Below the pieces are notes generated by a model, which had not been told where the DNA came from, searched no databases, and saw nothing but the letters and a program-made list of their open reading frames with translations. A DNA stretch of 64,000 bases from positions 15,915,264 to 15,979,263 of the forward strand of contig NC_092583.1 of assembly GCF_037975245.1 (NCBI RefSeq). Reading direction: 5' to 3'. Both the position numbers and the translations under genes were made by a program. This DNA comes from Apostichopus japonicus (Eukaryota; Echinodermata; Holothuroidea; Aspidochirotida; Stichopodidae). Below are positions 12,701 to 24,700 of this stretch, piece after piece; the first letter of the stretch is position 1, and each line of letters starts with the position of its first letter.

Positions 12701-15700
12701 AGACAAAAATCTAAGAGGATGAGCATTCAACTATGAAAACACGGAGGTTGACAGGACTAGGAATGACATATCCAGAGGATCAGCTAAGGAACTGAGGATA
12801 GCTAACTTCATTCTCTGACCAAAAAAAACCAGCAAAATTGTTACATGCATTTTCCAAGAATTCATCATTTTGGAAAGAAAGAGACGACCTAAGAAGGTTT
12901 TAAGAAGTTGTTTTGTGTTCGAACTGCAAAACTGTCATTCCAGCCTTAGTTGATATACCCCTGCTACGAACCCATTTCTGCTGCACCACCCTGCATCCAC
13001 CTACACATGCCCCTTCCCCCTGGACCTCCCTTATACAAATTCATGCCCCACCCTGATTCTGGTTCCCTCTACCCTATGGCCTTTATCCACTTCATCTCTT
13101 CACTCCCCTGCTCCCTTTTCCCAGCACTTCCTTTCCACCGCTCCCTTAATCCCTCACTCCATTTCTTGCCAACCTCACGCCCCTGCTTCCCACCACTCCC
13201 GAAATAATCCCTATTCCGTGCCTCCCTCCTCCCCTGTTCCCTCAGCGACCGTAGTACAGAATACTGCTGACCTGCGCAGGTAACCTCGATACAAGCTGTC
13301 CTTGCGACGACTTCTGGGTCACTGGGGTCTTCTGGTACACCGATCAATGTGAAGAATGGATCAGACCCTGGATCACGATCAATCGTGACACAAATGTATT
13401 GAAAATTCGCACATCGTGAGCCGCGTAAGTTGACACTCACCTTGAGAAAAGAAATAATTTCAAGTCATTTCAAATGATTATGTCAAACAATGAACTAATA
13501 ATGTTCTCGTGAAATAATCTGTCAATAAGGAAGTTCATGATTTGTGGAGTATCTTAGCTTTATGCTGGGAGGTGACAGGCTCTAGCTTTATTATGCTAAT
13601 GTACATATATCATTGGCGATTGATTTTTGACATGTTAACCATCACCATGCATGGGAACACTTTTAACTTGATTTCCAGTCACATTCACAAATGAGCCACT
13701 GGTGTTACAACTTTCACTATAAAAAATATTTTAAATATTTAGCAATGTTATAATGTTTATGATTATTTATTTTTATTTATTTGTTTGTTTGTTGGTTAGT
13801 TGATTGTTCTTTGGTTTTTTGTTTGGTTTGTTGTTTGTTTGTTTATTTATTTAAGTAACATTAGTGGACATAGCTAGAATACATAGTACTTTTGTCTCCA
13901 ACCACACAGAATATGTAAAGTCATAAAATATAGGTTAAACATCTGAAATAGTTATGTTTAAATGCCTTTTGACTCCTCTCACCACACAGAATATGCAAAG
14001 ACGTAACAATTCCTGACATATCTGTAACACTAGTGTTCCAAGGTCTACTGATTCCTCATAACCTGACAAATCTGTAACACTAGTGTTCCAAGGTCTGATT
14101 CATCATTACCTGATATATCTTGAACACTAGTGTTCCATGGTCTACTGAGTCCTCATTACCTGACATATCTGTAACACTAGTGTTCCAAGGTCTACTGAGT
14201 CCTCATAACCTGACATATCTGGACACTAGTGTTCCAAGGTCTACTGAGTCCTCATAACCTGACATATCTGGACACTAGTGTTCCAAGGTCTACTGATTCC
14301 TCAATATCTGACATATCTGTAACACTAGTGTTCCAAGGTCTACTGATTCCTCATAACCTGACATATCTGGACCACTAGTGTTCCAAGGTCTACTGATTCC
14401 TCATAACCTGACATATCTGGAACACTAGTGTTCCAAGGTCTACTGAGTCCTCATAACCTGACATATCTGTAACACTAGTGTTCCAAGGTCTACTGAGTCC
14501 TCATAACCTGACATATCTGGACACTAGTGTTCCAAGGTCTACTGAGTCCTCATAACCTGACATATCTGGACACTAGTGTTCCAAGGTCTACTGATTCCTC
14601 AATATCTGACATATCTGTAACACTAGTGTTCCAAGGTCTACTGATTCCTCATAACCTGACATATCTGGACCACTAGTGTTCCAAGGTCTACTGATTCCTC
14701 ATTACCTGACATATCTGTAACACTAGTGTTCCAAGGTCTACTGAGTCCTCATTACCTGACATATCTGTAACACTAGTGTTCCAAGGTCTACTGAGTCCTC
14801 ATAACCTGACATATCTGGAACACTAGTGTTCCAAGGTCTACTGATTCCTCAATATCTGACATATCTGTAACACTAGTGTTCCAAGGTCTACTGATTCCTG
14901 ATTACCTGACATATCTGTAACACTAGTGTTCCTCAGCTTATTCATTATGTCATGAACACAGGAAATACCTTATGTTCAGAGGCAACTCACCACCCCACTA
15001 AATATTCATGGGATAAGTGGTCCCTCTCACTGAATCTTTGAAAAATAAGTACTAGCCAATTAATAATCACACTAATTGGAGGTGAGAATTCGTATCTCAT
15101 GGTTCCCCTCAGGAAATCTGAAGTTTACGACAATGAATTTGATGTAGAAGTAAAGTGTTTACATAATTTAACATCATATATGTAATTGTACATAATTTTA
15201 CCCTTTTTTTCCCCCAAAAAAACTATTACTCACTGAAATTTCATCAAAGGCTAAAAATAATGTAGGAACACTCTGGTCTCGAAGGTTCTGTTCGGTTATA
15301 AACACTTTAGTGGGGAATTCTCTGTTTACAGTGCCGTCCGCAGTTCTTGATCCAAAGACAGTCAATTCCCATAGGTTAGTCCCCTGCAGTGATGCCGTAG
15401 TTTGGGTGAATGAAGAAAAGAAGTTCAGCACAAGATTGCGAGACGTGTCTCCCTCTTGAACAATGACTCCGTCCGGAATACTACTCAGTCTGGAGGTAAA
15501 TATCTCCACACCTTTAGGAGGAAAGAAAAGGAGTGTTATGCTCAGTGGTTAACGCCGGTGCCTTTCAATCATAAGGTCCCCAGTTCGAGTCACTCCAAGA
15601 TAAGTGTATGTCGTCCAGGTTACAGAGTTGTTGACAATTAACAATTCATAATCATGGATGTTAAATATGAATCTAAGAGACTGACTTCGGTCAGCTTGCG

Positions 15701-18700
15701 GCTTTGATAAGCCAATCATGGCTTCTTCGAGAGTTCCTGCTCGCAGGAGGATCTAAAAAAACATACATACATACAAAAGGGTTTGACAAAAGATGAAGAT
15801 ATCGTAATGTCTTCTAATATTCCATGTGTTAAGACATTGTGAAATGGTCATGCAAACTTTGACAGTTAAAACCTCTGATAATTCTAGATCTTTTATGTAG
15901 GAATAGGAGTAATGGAAAGGGACTTGGGGTATTTTCAGACAATGGTAAAGAGCAAAGAAAATTTGTGGCTAGAACGGTATTTGATCCAGTGACCTCTGGG
16001 TCATTGGTTCAAATCCTGTCCTAGCCATTCAGCTTTGCACTCTTCCAATTACAGATCTTGTCAAATGCTTTTCCATATCGTCACGACAACGAATCTTCCA
16101 GATTTTATGGAGAATGTCGCCCTGCCGATGTAAAAGGTTTTGTTTCGAACATGTCTTTTCAGGGAATGTATTTCGTCACTTTAATTTCAACAGTCGGCAC
16201 TTGGATAAACACACAAACAAATTGTTATTATCTTATTGTTTATACAAAAAGATAAAAAAAAGTCCATTCTTCAGAATAAAAGGAACAAACCTCTAGTTGG
16301 ATTGATTAAGTTCCACATATTTAGAGTTTGCTAAGTGACAGAATTTTTTCTCTAACTTGAGACTACAAACCTCGACATCTGGCCTCCACCGATCCGTATC
16401 TTGTGTTAACTCCGTTCGGGAAGCTCAAAGTAAATGGAGGTGTAGTGATTTCCTGTTTGTCAAATTCTACACACAGGTACAGAGGTCCCTATGGAAGAAA
16501 AGTCAGACAAATTCAGACTTTGATATTTTTGTGACAGATTTCATCCCTAAAAGTAAGACAACTGCTGCCATTGTCTTATCATAACTAATTCCACAGAATA
16601 CTTAGTATTCCAAGCAGTTTTGGATTGGAAAGTTGTTTTGGCAAAATAGACCCTGCTGATAGAATAGAGATCAAAATAATATTGGTAATAAATCCCCTCC
16701 CCTCCCACCCCTCACCTCCCTCCCCTTTTAAAAAAAAAATCCTGAATATTCCATTCCATACCAAAGAATACTCAGGAGAAGCTAAATTTATGATGGGAGA
16801 TTAACTTAACAAGCCCCACCCTCCATCCATGTGCCACCACTACCACCCTACCCCCCCAACCCTTCTCCATAATTTTGATTTACATTAATGGAACTTACAC
16901 TTGGACAAGCAAGATTTTGAAGATTCATGACAAAGAATGGACGTGTCAAAGAAAGTGTTTGTCCAGCCCTCACAGGCAGATCAGACGAGCTGTCGTCAAT
17001 TGTTCTGGTGCCAGGGAAAGCGTTGCCTAGACAATCTGCTTGGTCGTCGAAAAATACAGCCACGTTCCAGAGGTTAGAACCAGTGACACTGGCGCCATCT
17101 GGATCCGTTTCTACTGCTGCGCTGAAATCGGTTAAGATGAATGTTGGCTCCCTCTCTCTGACTTCTGGGCCGTTACTGAGAATGTTGACATCCAGGACTT
17201 CGACTCCTATCAGGAAATTAAATCAAATAGTGACCATAACACAAGCCGGATCATCAATACTGCCTAAGTACAAAAATACTAGAGCCCTTTCAGAGTTTAG
17301 AAGAAATAATTTTAATAAGTCACAGAGTCCAGGAAGCATTTCATAACCATTCCTGGTCCGTTACTGATGATGTTGACATCCAAGATTTCAACAACAACAT
17401 TTTATGAAATTAACAAATAGTGACCATAACACAAGGATCATCAATATTGCATATAAGAGAGCTTTAATCTTTAGAACTAATTTCAATAGGTCAGAGAGTC
17501 CAGGAAGCATTTCTGAAGAAAAAAAAAATTGTGGCATTTGCTAGCATGCTATAATTTAGGAGCAACATGGATGACCATTAGCAACTACCCACCCCCCCCC
17601 CCCCATGCCCAACTTCCTCAGTATGAAGAAATACACCTAATCCGACTCAGGCATTCAGTTTTTACAATGAAATGTTGTGTACAAGCAATCGCTAAAATAT
17701 CTTGTCATATTATATTAAAAGTGTTTTCTGAGCAATATAGTCAGTGTCAGTTGCTTTATTAGTCATTAGTGGGCATCAGTAGTCATCATCAGTAGTCAGT
17801 AGTCATCAGTGGGCCTCAGAAGTCATCATCAGTAGTCAGTAGTCATCAGTAGTCATTATCATCAGTGGGCCTCAGTAGTAATCAGTCATCAGTAGTCAGT
17901 AGTCATCAGTGGGGCCTCAGTCATCATGATCAGTTTTCATTATCAGTGGTCAGTGGGCATCAGTAGTCATCATCATCAGTAGTCAGTAGTCATCAGTGGG
18001 CCTCAGTCATCATCATCATCATCATCAGTAGTCATCAGTAGTCATTTTCATCAGTGGGCCTCAGTAGTCATCAGTCATTAGTAGTAATCAATAGTTATCA
18101 GTCATCAGTAGTCTTTATAAAAGTATGTATGTATGTATCATCATCAGTAGTCATCATCATCAGTAGTCCTAACTAGTCAGTGTGAATCAGTAGTCATCAG
18201 TGGGTAAGCTCACCTCTGCATGATATGGGAACACATGCTGTGTCTGCACCATTTAAGAATACCACAGAGTAGTCAGGATCTTCTTCGAGTGTCACACAGA
18301 ACATAGGAATATCGCGGCACAAAGTGTTAAAGGTGTCGAAAGGAGATACTCCTACACCTGCGATCACTGAAACTTCTCCGCTGGTCAGAACTGTGGAAGA
18401 TCGGCAACAACAAAACTCAGTTTTCTTTTCTATTGCTAACATGATTCAAAAACAAATATGGAACTGTATTTTCTTTTACTAAAGGTTGGTAGTGTAATAT
18501 TGTGAAAAGTCAGGCACATCGCTTTTGGCGGTTTAATGCCACACTGGCAATGCTGATGTATAGGGAATCTAGGAGGGTGTTCAAGTAGGATTAGTAACAA
18601 TTGGTAGCTACTAGATGAATATTGTCAAAGGATCTAGGAGTGTGTCCAACTAGGATTAGTAACACTTAATTGGTAGCTACTAGACGCGTATTGTCAAGGA

Positions 18701-21700
18701 TCTACGAGGGTGTTCGAGTAGGATTAGTAACACTTGGTAGCTACTTGATGCGTATTGTCAAAGGATCTAGGAGGGTGTTCGCGTAGGATTAGTAACACTT
18801 GGTCGCTACTTGATGCATATTGTCAAAAGATCTAGAAGGGTGTTAGAGTAGGATTAGTAACACTCAGTAGCTACTTGATGCATATTGTCAAAGGATCTAC
18901 GAGGGTGTTCAAGTAGGATTAGTAACACTTGGTAGCTACTTGATGCATATTGTCAAAGGATCTAGAAGGGTGTTAGAGTAGGATTAATAACACTTGGTAG
19001 CTACTTGATGCGTATTGTCAAAGGATCTAGGAGGGTGTTCGAGAGAAATGTTAATTTGATTAATACTTGTGAGCGCTACTTTTAACATTCATGTTCAAAA
19101 GATCTAGTAGTGTGTTCAATTGCACCTCAATTAGGCTTGAATAACACTTGGTGTCAACACATAACACCGATGTCGAAAGAATCCCGGACGGTGTTCACCG
19201 ATCTGTTATCCTAGTTTCAGTAACACAAGGTAGCCACTTGAGAGAGCTAAAACCAGTTCCACTTACCAAAGGATATAATACCATACCAAAAATGAATCCG
19301 ATCTTAAACCCTACCTGTGCTTGCTTGATCAAATGATAGCAATGTAAATGCATCCAAGTTTCCGACAGGGTTTCCTTGGGAGTTAGCTGTGTAGACCCTG
19401 AATCTTTGCCAGAGTCTTTCCTGGAGTCTGAATCCTGCTGAGCCAGGGGCTACTGCGAGAGTGAAGTCAAAACTTGCAATCTGCTCGGCGCTGTTTTCCA
19501 CCACTGATGGAGGGCTGACTAAGCTGAGAGATGAGGATTCCACTGTGATGCCTACCAAAAGAATTTATTGACAGTTGGTTACAAAAACTTGGTTCAAAGG
19601 AATTGTCTGGTGGAAGATTTGGATACATTGTACTTGTAGTTCTTATTTTTCTCTTTCTAACCATGTGAAAAATGTCCCCATTCGGCATTTTCTTCTTGTA
19701 GAAATCTGGTTTTCAAATTCACCAGTTTCTCACCAAAAGCACCGTTTGTTCGAACGCATCAATGTAGTGATTGACGTAGTGCAGGCAAATAGGTATATAA
19801 TAGTTCGGCCTCAAATTACTTGACTACTGAGTCTAACACAGAGACCATAAGTTCCTCCTCAAATTACTGGACTACTGAGTCTAAGACAGATACCATTAGT
19901 TCCGCCTTAAATAACTGGACTACTGAGTCCAACACAGAGACCATTATTTTCTCCTCTAATGACTGGACTACTGAGTCTAACACAGAGACCATTAGTTTCT
20001 CCTTAAATTACTGGACTACTGAGTCTAACACAGAGACCATTAGTTCCCCGTCAAATTACTGGACTACTGAGTCTAACACAGAGACCATTAGTTTCTCCTC
20101 TAATTACTGGACTACTGAGTCTAACACAGAGACCATTAGTTCCCCCTCAAATTACTTGACTACTGAGTCTAACACAGAGACCATTAGTTCCTCCTCAAAT
20201 TACTGGACTACTGAGTCTAACACAGAGACCATTAGTTCCCCCTCAAATTACTGGACTACTGAGTCTAACACAGAGACCATTAGTTTCTCCTCTAATTACT
20301 GGACTACTGAGTCTAACACAGAGACCATTAGTTCCCCCTCAAATTACTTGACTACTGAGTCTAACACAGAGACCATTAGTTCCTCCTCAAATTACTGGAC
20401 TACTGAGTCTAACACAGAGACCATTAGTTCCCCCTCAAATTACTGGACTACTGAGTCTAACACAGAGACCATTAGTTTCTCCTCTAATTACTGGACTACT
20501 GAGTCTAACACAGAGACCATTAGTTCCCCCTCAAATTACTGGACTACTGAGTCTAACACAGAGACCATTAGTTTCTCCTCTAATTACTGGACTACTGAGT
20601 CTAACACAGAGACCATTAGTTCCCCCTCAAATTACTGGACTACTGAGTCTAACACAGAGATCATTAGTTCCGCTTCATATTACTGGACAACTTAGTCTAA
20701 CACAGAGACCATTAGTTCCCCCTCAAATTACTGGACTACTGAGTCTAACACAGAGACCATTAGTTTCTCCTCTAATTACTGGACTACTGAGTCTAACACA
20801 GAGACCATAAGTTCCTCCTCAAATTACTGGACTACTGAGTCTAACACAGAGACCATTAGTTCCCCGTCAAATTACTGGACTACTGAGTCTAACACAGAGA
20901 CCATTAGTTCCTCCTCGAATTACTGGACTACTGAGTTAAAGACAGAGACCATTAGTTCCGCCTCAAAATGCAACACAGAATAACATGTTTACAACAAAGG
21001 GCCATTAGTGTCATCTGATAGAAATAGTCATAGGAGTGGCTCAGGCTTCAATACTTTACTTTCAAGTCCTTAGCAATTAGAACCTGTAGACATTAATATA
21101 ATGACAGATAAAACCTTCAAACTGTACTGTATCGTAGCAGTCAAAAGTAAAGGCACTTGATGTTGTGAAAGAACAATTGATTCAGATCGCCGACTATCTC
21201 ACCTATACAGTTTATCTCCGCACAGCTGACCACTTGACCTGATAAAGTATAACTTGGGTTGCTGTTAGGACCCTCCCGGACTCGGACACAAACATATCCT
21301 ACTCCAGATGGACAGTTGAAAAGTCCTAGTGAAAGGTTTGCCTTCAGGGTATCAAAGGTTGCTGACTGGCCATTTATAGCATCAATGGCGGTTTGATCTG
21401 CTCTCAGAGAGATTGCTGTTACAGAATCTGTCACGGGTAGGACTCCGTCGGCATTCTGGCTCATGTAGGCCTCAAATTCAAACAGGTCGGTGCCCACCAC
21501 ACTGCCTCCATCTGCGGCGAAGCTCAGGATGACGTCCAAGCAGAAATTGTTGTCCTCTCTAGCAAATATCGACCCAGCCGGTTCAATGATAGTAATTACG
21601 TTTTGTTCAATAACCACACCTGTAGAAAATATAAAAAGCTCTTGTATTAATAATTAATATTGAGGGTTTATAAAGCGCAGACGTACAGTATCCACAGATA

Positions 21701-24700
21701 GCAGGTGCCCAAGGCCCATCCAAATATTACCCCGGTCAAACGACGATAACCTGTCAAACATAGAGAAAATCCCTCCACATGGCAGCAGCTGAAGCAGTGC
21801 CCAACTGACAGGTTTATCTCACAGGTCCCCATGCACTTTTATTCACTAATTCATTTCTATGTTTTTTTTAAATAAGAAATTGATAAATTAATAAATAATG
21901 GTTGATATGTTAAAATCAGCCAGAGATTCAATTTTGATGAAAGAAAAAGATTTTTTTTTTTTATATATTCACTGAAATTTTTCTCTCCTTGAAAACTTCA
22001 AAATATGACCATAACAAATACCATTAGAAGCTTCTACTCACCATCACAATTAATTCTGGTACACACTGTCAGTAGATCGTCGTCGAAGGTGTTAGTTTCG
22101 GGGATGTAGCCATTAAGGCTGAAGACACGGGATGGGTGTGCACCCAGGGTGGCACAGATGTAAGGGTCAGAGGAGCAGCTCAGAGTCCTTGTGTCTATGA
22201 TCGCAGAGGTACTCGCAAAATTCAGGCTTTGGCCCGCTATGAGAGTTTGACTAGCGGCACTTCCAGGAACTGTTGCCTGAGTAACCGAGTATGGATTGCC
22301 TCCTCTCAAATCTGATGCAAGAAAAACCTGAGGAAAGTATTTCCAGAGAATGAAATTTGTTTTAATTACCTAACTGCTATAATATATTAGTCCGTGCTTA
22401 AAATAACTACGTGGGGGAAAACTTGCCCCGTACTCGTTTGAGATGACAAGAATGGCACTTATATCATTTGTATCAGTTTCAAAAGAATCCTACCCACAGA
22501 GGAGCAGGAATTAAAAACAGAAAGTATTGCATTTTGCCAGATAACTACAGAGGGATGATCAAAATGGTCGTTGCTGACAGAAAGGTGACTTTGTGACCCT
22601 CTTTGAGCTGGGCTGGGGGTGGAGGGAGGGATTCCTTACTTGAATAGTCCACAGATCTTCTCCTGATGCTGCTGCTCCTGAGCTGTGAGAGTTGACGATG
22701 AGAAGGTGAGAGAAGGGAAGGGGAAGTGGGGTGGGTGGGTGGGTGGGTGGGTGGGTGGGAGTGGAGAGAGGGAGTCCTTACTTGAATAGTCCAGAGATCT
22801 TCTCCTGATGCTGCTGCTCCTGCTCCTGAGCTGTCAGTGTTGAAGATCACATCTACTCTCTCTAACATGTGATTCTGCAGACCCTCGATGAGGCTTGTTG
22901 AAGTGGGTACTGTGATCGTTCCACCTACAACCCTGACACCTGCCAAAGAAAAAAAATATCATGTCAAAATCATTAAGGACAGTACAGCTACTACAGCCGT
23001 ATTGTGTAAGGAATTTCAACAAATGCGTCAATTTATGCATATCGTGAGCGTTGATAATGAGCAGAAGTGCAGTCTTTAGTTTTGCTGAAGGTCTTAAGAA
23101 GTCATGCCGTCTTTCGGAGGTCCCCTTCCTCTTGAAAAATGTTGGTAAAACGGAGGGTGCCTAAATGCAACACGGCGATATATTTTGCAACCTTTGAAAC
23201 AATTTTGACAAGTTTGAACCATGTTGATTTCACTGTACAATAATACAATGCATGGTACATATTTATGCACTGCAATCGACAAATTTTGGTAATATTGTTT
23301 GTTATATAGTGGGAGCCCTGAGACTAGATACAAATAGTTTGTCTCTTACCGATGCAGCTGGTTGGCTGACAACCAATCAGGCGTTCAGGCTCATTGCTAA
23401 ACCCATCCAGTCTAAAAAGAGGGTTTGAATTTGCAGGCACAGAAACCTGAGCACAAATAAATTGTAACGTATTGCAAAATTCTCCCCGGAAGTCCAGGGT
23501 GGCTTGCAGGTTGTTGAGGATAGTATCAATATCTGTTGGAATAAAGGGAAAACTTTTGTGATGTAATAAATAAACGAAACAAATGTAAAAGAGGACACAA
23601 ATGAGTAGTTTCTGATTGCATTATCATCTATAGCAATATCTTGTTTTTGTATTAATGAATACAAGTCCAGTAGATTTTCTTGAATAATTCCCCAACCCAT
23701 ACTCATTTTTAGAATCTTTCTGAAATAATTAAACTCAAAAACAAATTCACATATAAAGCTCAATATATAAAGCTGAATGTTTGGTTTCTTGATGCAAGTG
23801 CGTTGCGACTTTACACACAATTCCTTCCCCTGTGACAGTGTATGTCCTTGACTATAAGCTGAGTATTCACGAACAAGTGACTTCAACAAATATTGAAAAC
23901 AATCCACTAACACACAGGTTAAAAAAAGTAATATCGATTACTGAAGACCGATACTCCAGATATCAGAGGAAGAAGTTGATTCCACAAAAACTTCTCTTCA
24001 AACCTACTTTTTATCAAACACATACCAGAAAGATATCCAAGTTCTGTGCTTTTGTTTCTTCCCCCCTCCCTCCCCCCCCCCTTTTTCTTGCAAACCATTA
24101 AATGAAAGAAGTAAACATCTTTGAAAAAGATATTGAATGCTCCAAATTTGGAAATGTTGTAACAATACAACATGACATTACTATTTCAAGTACACAACAG
24201 TGATGCCCGATTTTGCTCAAATAAAACAACAAAACCTCTACAATGCTTACTTGGTGTTGCCCCTCGGGCGTCAAGTGGGCTAGAGACTACAGATTCCACC
24301 TCAGCAGTTCTCTGTCCTAACCCGTTGCTATTGGAATTCCCAAACACAACAACCCTCCAATGGTTTTCGCCCACAGGATTTAATATGGAAGATGACGAGT
24401 GCACTGACATGCGAAGGTCAAAATTTACGGTAAATGATCTGCTGCCCTCTACAACGTCCAGAGTCGTTAAAGGCATCAGTTGAGTGTCAGTGATAATTAC
24501 ACCTGAAAAGTTGAAAGAAGTCCTAGATATTATTCGGCTTTGTTTAATAATTAATGGCTGCACTAATTATTTTCATCATCAGTTAGAATTTATATAGTTT
24601 AAAACCGATTACAAAATGTATGATAAATTGGTTGATAAATTTGTCAAAATCAATTGAATGGTTAACAATTTTGGGGTGTTAAAGAAAATTTGATAATTAT

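Noticed and set aside
14012-14932. Regularly spaced repeats as a CRISPR array
   Set aside because: The whole 50-bp unit is repeated with no unique spacers, and the context is an animal intron.
15532-15610. Functional tRNA gene
   Set aside because: Only box A/B-like words are present; no acceptor stem or full cloverleaf closes, and a SINE-like tail follows.
22312-22313. Nearer AG acceptor for the M16 second exon
   Set aside because: It would require a phase-1 donor, while the first exon ends in phase 0; using it gives an immediate stop.
23377-23913. 178-codon minus-strand ORF
   Set aside because: It is in another frame from the real M15 exon it overlaps, and the rest is AT-rich intron.
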